64,000 bases of DNA, taken from contig NZ_FNDQ01000016.1 in the NCBI RefSeq assembly GCF_900099675.1, forward strand, positions 1 through 64,000, written 5' to 3'. This document shows, piece after piece, positions 25,199 through 33,614 of this stretch. Under the pieces are notes generated by a model that was not told the origin of the DNA, ran no database searches, and was given only the letters and a program-made list of their open reading frames with translations. The DNA is from Myroides phaeus (GTDB taxonomy: Bacteria; Bacteroidota; Bacteroidia; Flavobacteriales; Flavobacteriaceae). The translations under genes and the position numbers were made by a program. Position 1 is the first letter of the stretch, and each line of letters begins with the position of its first letter.

Positions 25199-26002
25199 TT
25201 ATTTTAATTCTTGCGGTATTATACAAACTGGAATAGGCTGTATTTTGTGTTGATTGATTCGATTTAATCGGCTGTATATTTCGAAAACTTCTTTTTCTCT
25301 ACCTGTAAAGTCCTCTACTTTTGCACCTCTTTCATAAGCAAGCATTGCTACTTCTAATTCGTCATAATTAGCACCTAATTGATCCTCATCAGAACGTTCA
25401 TCACCAAATAAACCATCTGTTGGTTTAGCGATTATAATGCTACTCGGAACTTTTAAGAACTCACCAATAGCTCTAACTTCAGATTTCATTAAGTCGGCAA
25501 TTGGACTAACATCTACACCACCATCACCATATTTTGTAAAGAAACCAACACCAAAGTCTTCTACTTTATTTCCTGTTCCTGCAACTAAGCTTCTGTGTAA
25601 TCCAGCATAGTAATAAAGCGTAGTCATTCTCAACCTCGCTCTTGTATTAGCAAGCGTAAGATTTAAAAGGACTTCGTTGTCAGAAGAAGGTACAGCATTT
25701 TTAAATGTTTCGAATGATGAAGTTAAGTCAGCTTCTGTAGCTTGAACATTAGGAAAGTTTTGTTGTAAAAAAGCGATGTGCTCTTTTGCTCTACTAACCT
25801 GTGTAGGGTCTTGATGAATAGGCATCTCTACACAAAGAAGAGGTAGTCCCGTCATCGCACATAAGGTTGAGGTAACAGCAGAGTCAATGCCTCCTGAGAT
25901 CCCAATTACATAACCTTGTACTCTTGCATTCTCAGCGTATTGTTTTAACCAAGTAACAATATGTTGTGTAACCGCTTGTGTATTGAAGTTTTTATTAATC
26001 AT
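25199..26002 (-). CDS. nadE: NAD+ synthetase (ammonia-dependent)
   Basis: Amidates nicotinic acid adenine dinucleotide to NAD+. The 267-aa protein has the ATP-pyrophosphatase loop SGGIDS (36-41), AGTGNKVEDFGVGFFTKYGDGGVD and KPTDGLFGDERSDEDQLG, all NadE hallmarks. It lacks an N-terminal glutaminase domain, so it uses free ammonia or a separate glutaminase. It reads divergently from gldB across 70 bp. nadE beside gldBC is, from memory, a known arrangement in gliding flavobacteria. Confidence 0.95.
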   Translation of the reverse strand: MINKNFNTQAVTQHIVTWLKQYAENARVQGYVIGISGGIDSAVTSTLCAMTGLPLLCVEMPIHQDPTQVSRAKEHIAFLQQNFPNVQATEADLTSSFETFKNAVPSSDNEVLLNLTLANTRARLRMTTLYYYAGLHRSLVAGTGNKVEDFGVGFFTKYGDGGVDVSPIADLMKSEVRAIGEFLKVPSSIIIAKPTDGLFGDERSDEDQLGANYDELEVAMLAYERGAKVEDFTGREKEVFEIYSRLNRINQHKIQPIPVCIIPQELK

Positions 26003-26013
26003 GTCTTAGAATA

Positions 26014-26048
26014 TTTGTGATAGGTTGTGTACTATCTTACTATATTTG
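26014..26048 (+). promoter_or_regulatory. Promoter of gldBC
   Basis: TTTG at 26014-26017, a 23-nt spacer and TATATTTG at 26041-26048, 24 nt before the gldB ATG. The spacing is at the long end of what is usual. Confidence 0.5.
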
Positions 26049-26072
26049 TATTCGGTATAAAAATATAACAAG

Positions 26073-27059
26073 ATGACATTTTTCAAATTTAGTAATTTAT
26101 CCCTTGTAGTTTTGTTTGTGAGTAGTCTTTTTTATGTTGGATGTGGCAATAAAGAAAGTCAACTCGAAAAGGAAATAGGTGCTATTCCTGTTGAAATGCA
26201 AGTAGAGCGTTTTGATGAAATATTTTATGCAAGTAAAGCAGAAGAGTTACCTGCAGTAAAACAAAAGTTTCCTTATATGTTTCCAGCTCAACTTACAGAT
26301 GAGTTTTGGATTGAGAAAAAGAGCGATACAATTTTTCAAGAGTTAAATGAAGAAGTAGAGAAACAATATAAAGATTTGGGTGCTTTGCCAAAGGATTTGG
26401 AATCATTCTTTAAGCATATAAAATATTACTTTCCTGAAGAGGGTACAAAAAAGAAAGTAATAACAGCAATTTCAGAAGTAGATGTTTCTGTGAAGGCAAT
26501 ATATGCTGATAGTTTAGCTTTGATTGCTTTGGATACTTACTTAGGTAAGGACCACCGATTTTATATGAATTTCCCGGAGTACTTAAGAGGAACGTTTGAC
26601 AAAAGTCAGATATTACCAGATTTAGCAGAGAGTTTTGTGATGCAGAAAATGCGACCGAATACTGACAGAACATTTGTAGCAAATATGGTTCAACAAGGGA
26701 AGATGTTATACGCAAAAGAGCTATTGTTGCCAAGAGTTGATAAGGAAAATTTAATTGGTTATACCAAAGAACAATTAGCTTGGTGTGGGGAAAATGAAGA
26801 ATATATGTGGCGTTATTTTGTTGAAAATCAATTGTTATTTGAAACAGATTCAAAGTTAAGTACCCGTTTTATAGAGCCTGCACCTTTTTCTAAATTCTAT
26901 TTAGACATAGATACAGATAGTCCAGGAAAAGTAGGGGCTTGGTTAGGTTGGCAAATTGTACGTTCGTATATGAAAAATAATAATGTAACTTTGCAACAAC
27001 TTTTTAATACACAAGGAAAAGAAATTTTCGAACAATCAAAATACAAACCGAGAAAGTAA
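26073..27059 (+). CDS. gldB: Gliding motility lipoprotein GldB
   Basis: A 328-aa lipoprotein (signal peptide with FYVGC, lipidated C24) required for gliding in Flavobacterium johnsoniae; its biochemical role is not known. The body is helical with the segments VERFDEIFYA, YMNFPEYLRG and GAWLGWQIVRSYM typical of GldB. It ends in TAATG overlapping gldC by one base, so the two are coupled. GldB is distinct from the T9SS core GldKLMN, and some non-gliding relatives also keep it, so motility cannot be concluded. Confidence 0.93.
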   Translation: MTFFKFSNLSLVVLFVSSLFYVGCGNKESQLEKEIGAIPVEMQVERFDEIFYASKAEELPAVKQKFPYMFPAQLTDEFWIEKKSDTIFQELNEEVEKQYKDLGALPKDLESFFKHIKYYFPEEGTKKKVITAISEVDVSVKAIYADSLALIALDTYLGKDHRFYMNFPEYLRGTFDKSQILPDLAESFVMQKMRPNTDRTFVANMVQQGKMLYAKELLLPRVDKENLIGYTKEQLAWCGENEEYMWRYFVENQLLFETDSKLSTRFIEPAPFSKFYLDIDTDSPGKVGAWLGWQIVRSYMKNNNVTLQQLFNTQGKEIFEQSKYKPRK

Positions 27060-27397
27060 TGAGTAAAAATCACGTTTCTGATATAAAAATTAGAGTAGAG
27101 TTAGATGAAAATCGCGTTCCAGAAAATATATCATGGACTGCAAAAGACGGTGGTGTTGAAAATGCTGCTTCAAAAGCGATGTTGTTATCTATATGGGATC
27201 ACAAAGTAAAAGAAACTTTGCGTATTGATTTATGGACAAAAGATATGCCTGTTGATGAAATGAAAAAATTCTTTCATCAAACATTAGTAGCTATGGCGGA
27301 TACTTTTGAAAGAGCGACAGAAGACGAAAAGATGTCTGCTACAATGAAAGACTTTTGTGATTATTTCGCAGAGAAAATGGACTTATTAGAAAAATAA
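27059..27397 (+). CDS. gldC: Gliding motility protein GldC
   Basis: A 112-aa soluble protein encoded right behind gldB (1-base TAATG overlap). The ISWTAKDGG and LSIWDHKVKETLRIDLWTKD segments mark GldC, which has no signal peptide and whose function is unresolved; in F. johnsoniae its loss reduces gliding. Followed by a shared terminator. Confidence 0.93.
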   Translation: MSKNHVSDIKIRVELDENRVPENISWTAKDGGVENAASKAMLLSIWDHKVKETLRIDLWTKDMPVDEMKKFFHQTLVAMADTFERATEDEKMSATMKDFCDYFAEKMDLLEK

Positions 27398-27410
27398 AAT
27401 AAGGAATAAA

Positions 27411-27432
27411 AAAGGAGCTTAATAGCTCCTTT
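27411..27432. terminator. Bidirectional terminator of gldBC and the LuxE-like gene
   Basis: A 9-bp perfect stem (AAAGGAGCT/AGCTCCTTT) with a TAAT loop, T7 on the plus side and an A-run on the other. Confidence 0.85.
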
Positions 27433-27434
27433 TT

Positions 27435-28415
27435 TTATACTACCATAAGGTTACAACCTCGTATGTCAGAATTGTCAAATCTTCCAAGTATTTCGAAAGT
27501 TCCATCTGAGTATTTCTTTCCTAAATCTTGTGTTGCGATAAATGAACACGAGTTTATATTCGCTAAATCAATTACATTAACTCCTCCTGTTTTACCTTCT
27601 TCCACATAAGTTAAAGCATCTTCGGGATCGCGCGTAAGGATATCCATCCACGGTGGGCATTCAAAAATACCGTCTCCAAAAGAATACCCTTGAGACAGTA
27701 ATTCTGTCATTCCATACTCTGAGTGTATTTTATTTACACCGAATCCGTCACATAATATTTTATGTAATTCCTCTCGGATCATTTCTTTTCTACGACCTTT
27801 CATTCCTCCTGTTTCCATAATAATGGTATTTTTTAGGTCAAACTTATTCAGTTCGATTAAATCAAGAAGAGCATAAGTAACTCCGATAAGAAGAATGTTT
27901 TTTCCTTGTTGGTCTAAGTCTATTAATTTAGAAGATAGCTCTTCGTAATTGTGAAGATAGAAACCACTTTCAGGATGATTAGAAGAATTGATGAAGTCCT
28001 CAGCCATATAAATAAGAGAAGATCCTTCACGCTCCAAATAAGAAGGCAAAAGAGCTAAGACTACGTAGTCTTCAATATTTCCATAAAAGTGTGAGAAAGC
28101 AGCTCTAAAGCTCTCCTCGTAGAAAGACAGGTCTGTTACGTGATGTTTACTTGTTACCATTCCTGTTGTACCACTACTTGTAAAAGTAGTTTTAATAGGA
28201 TCTTTAGAGCTTAATACCTCTTTTGATTTAAAGAATTGGATAGGTAAAAAAGGTACATCAACTAATGTTTTTACATTGGTAGGAGTTCTTTCTAATAAGT
28301 TACAGAATTGTTGATATACAGGATTATTTTCATACTGAAAACGAAAGACTTTCATAGCAATTTTATGAAATTCTTTCTTCGTTTGAATTTGTATAATTTC
28401 TTCTGGTTTAAACAC
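27435..28415 (-). CDS. LuxE-like acyl-protein synthetase family protein
   Basis: A 326-aa member of the adenylate-forming LuxE/PaaK group. Visible motifs: TTFTSSGTTGMVTSKHH (the P-loop-like Ser/Thr/Gly segment), METGGMKGRR, and SEYGMTELLSQGY (the AMP-binding YGxTE-like motif). LuxE activates a fatty acid and holds it as a thioester; the substrate here is unknown. No luxCD partners are present. GTG at 28415 is chosen because a longer ATG frame would start upstream of the TACTTTTG box at 28435-28442 and inside a neighbouring terminator. Homologues occur widely in Flavobacteriia (from memory). Confidence 0.75.
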   Translation of the reverse strand: MFKPEEIIQIQTKKEFHKIAMKVFRFQYENNPVYQQFCNLLERTPTNVKTLVDVPFLPIQFFKSKEVLSSKDPIKTTFTSSGTTGMVTSKHHVTDLSFYEESFRAAFSHFYGNIEDYVVLALLPSYLEREGSSLIYMAEDFINSSNHPESGFYLHNYEELSSKLIDLDQQGKNILLIGVTYALLDLIELNKFDLKNTIIMETGGMKGRRKEMIREELHKILCDGFGVNKIHSEYGMTELLSQGYSFGDGIFECPPWMDILTRDPEDALTYVEEGKTGGVNVIDLANINSCSFIATQDLGKKYSDGTFEILGRFDNSDIRGCNLMVV

Positions 28416-28434
28416 GGTACAAAATATTTTAAGG

Positions 28435-28442
28435 CAAAAGTA
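28435..28442 (-). promoter_or_regulatory. -7 box of the LuxE-like gene
   Basis: TACTTTTG on the minus strand, 19 nt before the GTG start, immediately downstream of the terminator of the previous gene. Confidence 0.55.
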
Positions 28443-28449
28443 CAAATAA

Positions 28450-28483
28450 AAAAAGAGCATCACTTTTATGCGATGCTCTTTTT
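28450..28483 (-). terminator. Terminator of the T9SS mini-cargo gene
   Basis: A 12-bp perfect stem (AAAAAGAGCATC/GATGCTCTTTTT) with a 10-nt loop; the A-run gives the minus-strand U-tract. Confidence 0.85.
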
Positions 28484-28510
28484 CAGTTAAATCTAATATT
28501 TTAAAAATGC

Positions 28511-28861
28511 TTACTTGATAACAATCTTTCTTGTAGAAGTAGCATTATTTTCTCTAATCTTTATAATATAAATTCCTGCATTAACGCTGTAAGGCAAACT
28601 AAGTTCTTTTGTATTCATAGTCATTGCAAATACTTTTTTACCCACTACATTATAAAGCTCAACCTCTTTAGGGTCGTTTTTCGTCGATTCTATATACAAC
28701 TTTCCGCTGGCAGCAGCAGGGTTAGGGGATATAGATAGCCCTTCGATATTCTGGTTCGAAAATCTTGGTTCATTGTAACGCAATCCACTTTGCGCGAATG
28801 CTGAGCTTGCGCCTAACATTGTAATGAACAATACGATAGTGTAAAAGTATTTATTTGCCAT
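28511..28861 (-). CDS. Small T9SS type A sorting-domain protein
   Basis: A 116-aa exported protein: signal peptide MANKYF...SSAFAQ (1-24), then about 20 residues, then a nearly complete type A C-terminal domain (LSISPNPAAASGKLYI, VELYNVVGKKVF, LPYSVNAGIYIIKIRENN, ending TSTRKIVIK). The domain targets proteins to the type IX secretion system. There is almost no cargo, so it may be a stand-alone sorting domain, a surface peptide or a decayed gene; the frame itself is intact. A 7/8 promoter match (TACTTTTA) lies at 28880-28887. Confidence 0.88.
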   Translation of the reverse strand: MANKYFYTIVLFITMLGASSAFAQSGLRYNEPRFSNQNIEGLSISPNPAAASGKLYIESTKNDPKEVELYNVVGKKVFAMTMNTKELSLPYSVNAGIYIIKIRENNATSTRKIVIK

Positions 28862-28912
28862 CTAAGAGAAATTATGGTATAAAAGTAGTAATAATTATTC
28901 TAATAAAAAATT

Positions 28913-28946
28913 AAAAAGCGTATGCTTTTTAGGGCATACGCTTTTT
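28913..28946 (-). terminator. Terminator of the beta-helix lipoprotein gene
   Basis: A 13-bp perfect stem (AAAAAGCGTATGC/GCATACGCTTTTT), 8-nt loop, T-rich on both sides; 31 nt past the stop on the minus strand. Confidence 0.85.
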
Positions 28947-28977
28947 TTTAACATTTTTTATTTTGAAAAGTGATATG

Positions 28978-30141
28978 TTATAATCCCACTGTCCATCCTT
29001 TTGTCCATTCTGGAACACCAGCACCATTACCAGCACCACTGTTATTTGCTTCACTTAGTACTTTAGTTGCATCAGAAGCATTTCCTTTTGTGTCTTTACC
29101 AGAAACTTTAGTTGTTACATCAATTAACTGTACATTTTTAACAAATAAAGATCCTTTAGATACGTTGTCAAGTGTTTCATCGTGTTCAACATCGATACCT
29201 ACTTTCCATCCGCTTAATACAATATTAGAGATTTGACCTTTAGTACCTTCACGTAATTTTAAGGCAGTACCTTCTCCTTTTTTAGCAGAGATTAAAGTAA
29301 CACCATCAATTTTTGGATCAGAATATGGGTTTGCACTTCTGTTATTACTGTTATTATCTGCTTCAAATCCTCTATCTGCAGTTCCTGATTGTTTAGAATA
29401 CCAAAATTTGTTTTCTTGTCCATTCCACCCTTCAGTCCAATCGAATTGGTCGTCATCGTTGTTTGTAGATACTAAATATTGCGCACTTACAGTTCCACCA
29501 AACCACTCAAAACCATCATCTGAACCTTCGTGAGCTTGTACATATTGAATAGTAGTACCGCTACCAACTCCAAACATTGAAAGACCATTAAATTCTTTTT
29601 CACTGTTGTAGTTTGCTCCTGCATATTCAATTCTTAAATACTTGATTGAACCTGAGTTGTCATTTGCAACGTTTCCTCCGTACGTTAAGTCTGATACTTC
29701 AGCAGTAGCAGATGTTCCTTTATTGATAGGAGCTTTTCCACATAGTACTAAACCTCCCCAGCTACCTCTTTCTTTTTCAGCAGCAGTCATTACAACTGGA
29801 TTATTTTTATTTCCTTCAACAAAGATTTGTCCTCCTTGAGCAACAGCGATATAAGCGCTTGTTCCTCCTGTTCCAACGATTACAACACCTTCAGGAATAG
29901 TTAACTTAGCACCATCTCCAACTACAAGTTTACTTTTTAAGCTGTATGTTTTGTTTTTCTCAAGTTTTAAGTGTTCTCCTTTTTTAAGTTCCCCTCCAAT
30001 TGAGTTTTCTGTTGTTGGTGGAGTAATTGTTCCTCCGTCTCCAGGTTTACCTGTATTGTTTGAGTTGTCGTCTGACGAGCAGCTTACAAATAATACTGAC
30101 GCTAATGATAGTGTTAATCCAAGTCTAAGTAGCTTTTTCAT
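28978..30141 (-). CDS. Surface lipoprotein with a predicted beta-helix
   Basis: A 387-aa lipoprotein: signal peptide with SVLFVSCSSDD (lipidated C21), an acidic/Gly-rich linker, then repeated strand-turn units typical of a right-handed parallel beta-helix (LVVGDGAKLTIPEGVVIVG, GSWGGLVLCGKAPIN, SIKYLRIEYAG). The acidic stretch just after the lipid Cys resembles the surface-export signal of Bacteroidota lipoproteins. It lies downstream of a TonB receptor but is separated from it by that gene's terminator and 543 bp. Ligand unknown; possibly an accessory binding protein of the receptor. Confidence 0.8.
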   Translation of the reverse strand: MKKLLRLGLTLSLASVLFVSCSSDDNSNNTGKPGDGGTITPPTTENSIGGELKKGEHLKLEKNKTYSLKSKLVVGDGAKLTIPEGVVIVGTGGTSAYIAVAQGGQIFVEGNKNNPVVMTAAEKERGSWGGLVLCGKAPINKGTSATAEVSDLTYGGNVANDNSGSIKYLRIEYAGANYNSEKEFNGLSMFGVGSGTTIQYVQAHEGSDDGFEWFGGTVSAQYLVSTNNDDDQFDWTEGWNGQENKFWYSKQSGTADRGFEADNNSNNRSANPYSDPKIDGVTLISAKKGEGTALKLREGTKGQISNIVLSGWKVGIDVEHDETLDNVSKGSLFVKNVQLIDVTTKVSGKDTKGNASDATKVLSEANNSGAGNGAGVPEWTKGWTVGL

Positions 30142-30612
30142 AATTTAAAAGTGTTATAGTTTTTTTTCTGTAACAAAGATGCAGCTGTAATATTACCAGT
30201 GTGTTAATGAAGTGTGATGAAAACATTAAATATGAGCCACTTGTATGTCTTTTGTGTTAAGACAACAAAGAAGTTTAGTTAGGTAAATTACTTGTTTTTC
30301 AAGGGGGAATAGTACGCGAGTAATCTTGGCAGATTATTATATTTAATGGATTTCAGATTGATGAGATAAGAAGGGAATATGATTGTACTTGTTCTATTAA
30401 ACTAAATAAACTATATCTGCATATTAGCTATTTACCTTTTTATCAGAGCAATTACATTTACCTATTGATAATCTGTATGACGTTAAACGGAACTACAGAT
30501 TATATTTCTATTTTCAGAGATCTACCTGTGCTACTGTAAAGTTGTTTGTAAGTGTATAAGATTGACAGCAATATTTTAAATATTTACGAGAAGAAGCATA
30601 TTGATGATGGTC
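30142..30612. other. Long upstream region of the beta-helix gene
   Basis: About 470 bp with no credible gene. A 10-bp perfect inverted repeat ATAATCTGTA/TACAGATTAT sits at 30468-30503 with a 16-nt spacer. CATCTTTG at 30174-30181 on the minus strand is a 7/8 match to the -7 box of the beta-helix gene. Confidence 0.5.
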
Positions 30613-30621
30613 AAAAAAAAA

Positions 30622-30645
30622 CCGGTTGAATTCAAATTCAACCGG
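30622..30645 (-). terminator. Terminator of the TonB receptor gene
   Basis: A stem of about 10 bp (CCGGTTGAAT and complement) with a tight loop and A8 (30613-30620) giving the U-tract on the minus strand. Confidence 0.8.
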
Positions 30646-30684
30646 CATAAGTTCCCTCGAAAAGTTACTTATCTAAACACAACG

Positions 30685-33432
30685 TTAAAATGTATAATTG
30701 AAGCCTAAACTGAAATTAGAACCAACTTTATACGATTGTACTAATATGTCTTTTGTTAGATTTTCTTGTTTTCTTTCAATTTTTGGATCTAATAAGTTTT
30801 TAGCTGTAAAACTCATTCCAAAATTTTTAGAGAAGTTCATTTTAAAAGAGAAGTCTAACATTCCAAATGATTTGTCAACTAAGTTCCCTCCTTGCTCAGT
30901 ACCTAAAGAATATAATTTATCAGAGAAGTGTGCATAAGAAACAGTAGTAGTCAAACTTTGATCCCCCCATTCCTTGATGTATGAAATGTCAGCATTTAAT
31001 AAGAAGTCTGATGCCCCTGTAAAACTTGCATCTTCGTGTGTAAAAGAAGTACTTAGATATTTGTTTTCACGGTTTACTTTTTCGTTGTCTAACTTTTGGT
31101 ATGTTTTCATAATTGAAGCATTCACACCACCAGTAATTTTATTTGTATTCACATCATCAAAGCTGATTAAGTTTTTTCTAACCTCTATTTCAACTCCTGC
31201 TGCATAACCATAATCACCCGTATTAGCATACGTAATGTCATTTGAAGATGAAGAAGAAACAATCTCATTGATTGGATTTTCGATGTACTTACCAAAACCA
31301 GTTACAGAAAACACTTCATCATTAGTAGGGAAAAACTCCCATTTTAAGTCAAAGTTATAGTCATCAGAAGCGTATAAGTCAGGGTTACCCACTTTAATTT
31401 CTGTTACATCTTCATAAATAAAACGCGCTCTTTCTTTGAACTGAGGCAGAGTATATGTTTTAGAAAAAGCAAATCTTAAATTGTTTTTATCATTTACAGC
31501 GTATCTCAATGATAAACTTGGCAAGAATGCATTCTTAGAAAACTTATTCTCTGTTTTTATAACATCTAATTGCGTTTGCCAATCAACATCCTGAGATATT
31601 TTTTCAAAACGCAATCCTACAATACCAGACAATTTGTCTGACAATTTATATTCCACATTTGCAAAACCAGCATTAATAAGTAAATCACCATTATAAGTTT
31701 GTGGTTTTAATGCGTCAGGCGTATTTACACCACCTCTAAACGTATACGTTTTGAAGTATCCGTTTTCAAAGTTAGTTTGATTAAAGAACTGATCTAAAGC
31801 ATACGGATTAATGTTATTATTGTATTCATTATTGATTTGGAATACAAATTGAGTTGCTTCAAATTTACGCTCCTTACTTCTCATATTGTATCCAACAGTA
31901 AGTTTACCATTGTATAAATTCTCTTCATTTTTACCGAATTTATAATCTACAGCTAAGTTAGCAGCAATTTCATTTTCAGTAAGGTCTTCAAAGTAACGAT
32001 TGTTATCAGATCTTGAATTGATTGAAAATTTATAAGCATCGCTATCTTTTAGCTTATTGACTGTGTACTGTTGTCTATCAGGAGTTTGTGCCGAAACGCG
32101 GTTATATGTAACTCCCCAATTTAAGTCCCATTGCTCTGTTAAGTTATGCGTACCCAACAATTGGTTAACAAACAACATATCTTGTTTGTAGTTTTGTCTA
32201 TTTAAGAAAGTATAGTCAGTATTATCAAGCGTAATATCTCTAATAAATCCGCGATATTCATCGTTCTTTTCTTGAGAGTCGTTAATGAATAATACGTTGT
32301 ATTTAATGCTGTTTTTAGAATTGATATTATAATCAGCATTAAACATTGCAGTAGTATTTGTATTGTATTCAAAAGACTCCATATCTAAGTTCTTAGTAAA
32401 GTCGTTTTGCGCTTGTGCTGTGCGAGAAATACCCTTTTTATGTTTGAAATTATTGCTAAAAGAAATTGTAGCAAATAAATTTAAAGACGACTCAGCTCCA
32501 AAGTAAAAAGATTTACCACCATCTAAGCTAAGACCTAATCCGTATGGCGTTCTTTCGTTAGTCTGTGTGGTATTTGTAAAGGTATAAGCAGCCAAAGGAT
32601 TAGTAGGAATATCTTTTTTAGAAAAACCAATATAATTTCTATTACCCGTTGTTCTAAAGCTATTTTGATCAAAAGCATTTGTGTTAAGGTTTGAACTAAC
32701 CCCCAACTGTACATAACCTTCTCCGCTGTGTTTTTTAGAAATAATATCAATATTACCCCCAGCAAAATCCCCATAATTACGAGTACTATATGTTTTATCG
32801 ATAGATAAATACTCTACAATATCCGTATTAAAGATATTTAAACTGATATTTTTCTTTTCTGGATCATTTGAAGAAAGAGGCAAACCATTGAAAGAAGTAC
32901 TATTGTAGCGATCACCTAATCCTCTTACGAAGATAGTTCCAGAGCCTTCTTGTTTAGAAACTCCTGTTGTTTTTGTCACAGCAGTAGCAACATCACTAAC
33001 CCCTTTTCGAGAAAGTTCTTGAGAACCAATATGCTGTTTGATTTCAGCAGAGCGTTGTTGTTCAATCAATAAAGCAGATTCTCTTGCTTTAGAACGAGTA
33101 GCAGTTACAACTACGCCTTCCAACTCTACGTGTTCATCTTGTAAAGCTATATTAAGTGATTTTTTTTCTTTGGCTACAACGGTAATCTTTTGTTCTTGTT
33201 GAAGGTATCCAATGTATTCGAAAATGATTGTGTGCGTACCCGGATCTAAAGTTAATAAGTAGTTTCCATCAAGATCTGTATTTACTCCAATAGATGTATT
33301 TTTAATACTAACTGTGGCATACGGTAAAGGTTCTTTAGTTGTGTTGTCTGTTATTTTTCCTTTGATTTCTGCTTTTTGACCAAAGGCTATTGCAGTTGCC
33401 AATAAAAAAATAAATGATAGGTAGTTTTTCAT
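30685..33432 (-). CDS. TonB-dependent outer-membrane receptor
   Basis: A 915-aa receptor: signal peptide (1-18, AIAFGQ), a carboxypeptidase-D-like regulatory domain (about 22-105, IKGKITDNTTKEPLPYATV), a plug domain (ELEGVVVTATRSKARE to about 250, with GTIFVRGLGDRYNSTSFNG) and a beta-barrel ending in aromatic F (LGFNYTF). It imports a large or scarce ligand across the outer membrane with TonB energy; the ligand is unknown. It reads divergently from an OmpR-type two-component system, whose regulator probably controls it. Confidence 0.93.
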   Translation of the reverse strand: MKNYLSFIFLLATAIAFGQKAEIKGKITDNTTKEPLPYATVSIKNTSIGVNTDLDGNYLLTLDPGTHTIIFEYIGYLQQEQKITVVAKEKKSLNIALQDEHVELEGVVVTATRSKARESALLIEQQRSAEIKQHIGSQELSRKGVSDVATAVTKTTGVSKQEGSGTIFVRGLGDRYNSTSFNGLPLSSNDPEKKNISLNIFNTDIVEYLSIDKTYSTRNYGDFAGGNIDIISKKHSGEGYVQLGVSSNLNTNAFDQNSFRTTGNRNYIGFSKKDIPTNPLAAYTFTNTTQTNERTPYGLGLSLDGGKSFYFGAESSLNLFATISFSNNFKHKKGISRTAQAQNDFTKNLDMESFEYNTNTTAMFNADYNINSKNSIKYNVLFINDSQEKNDEYRGFIRDITLDNTDYTFLNRQNYKQDMLFVNQLLGTHNLTEQWDLNWGVTYNRVSAQTPDRQQYTVNKLKDSDAYKFSINSRSDNNRYFEDLTENEIAANLAVDYKFGKNEENLYNGKLTVGYNMRSKERKFEATQFVFQINNEYNNNINPYALDQFFNQTNFENGYFKTYTFRGGVNTPDALKPQTYNGDLLINAGFANVEYKLSDKLSGIVGLRFEKISQDVDWQTQLDVIKTENKFSKNAFLPSLSLRYAVNDKNNLRFAFSKTYTLPQFKERARFIYEDVTEIKVGNPDLYASDDYNFDLKWEFFPTNDEVFSVTGFGKYIENPINEIVSSSSSNDITYANTGDYGYAAGVEIEVRKNLISFDDVNTNKITGGVNASIMKTYQKLDNEKVNRENKYLSTSFTHEDASFTGASDFLLNADISYIKEWGDQSLTTTVSYAHFSDKLYSLGTEQGGNLVDKSFGMLDFSFKMNFSKNFGMSFTAKNLLDPKIERKQENLTKDILVQSYKVGSNFSLGFNYTF

Positions 33433-33491
33433 AAAAATTTAAAAGTTGTGTTTATGAATGCAAATAACCTTTGTTTTTTATTGAATAGCAT

Positions 33492-33553
33492 TAATCTAAT
33501 ATTATGCTTTAGTAATCTAATATTAATTAATTGTTAACACATTAATTAATTGT
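33492..33553. promoter_or_regulatory. Phased direct repeats between the TonB receptor and the two-component system
   Basis: TAATCTAATATTA occurs at 33492-33504 and 33513-33525 (21 bp apart, two helical turns). ATTAATTAATTGT occurs at 33522-33534 and 33541-33553 (19 bp apart). Direct repeats of this kind suit an OmpR/PhoB-type regulator; AT-rich composition makes chance matches likelier. Confidence 0.5.
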
Positions 33554-33614
33554 AAAGTAGGTGTTTACTTCTATTTAATATTCTATATTTGGAAGGTAAA
33601 ACATTGTTGAAATC

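Noticed and set aside
28416..28463. Longer LuxE-like protein from an ATG at 28463
   Set aside because: It would start upstream of the -7 box and inside the neighbouring terminator; the extra residues are hydrophobic noise.
33433..33614. Cobalamin or other riboswitch before the TonB receptor
   Set aside because: The region is short and AT-rich with no conserved riboswitch boxes that I can recognise.
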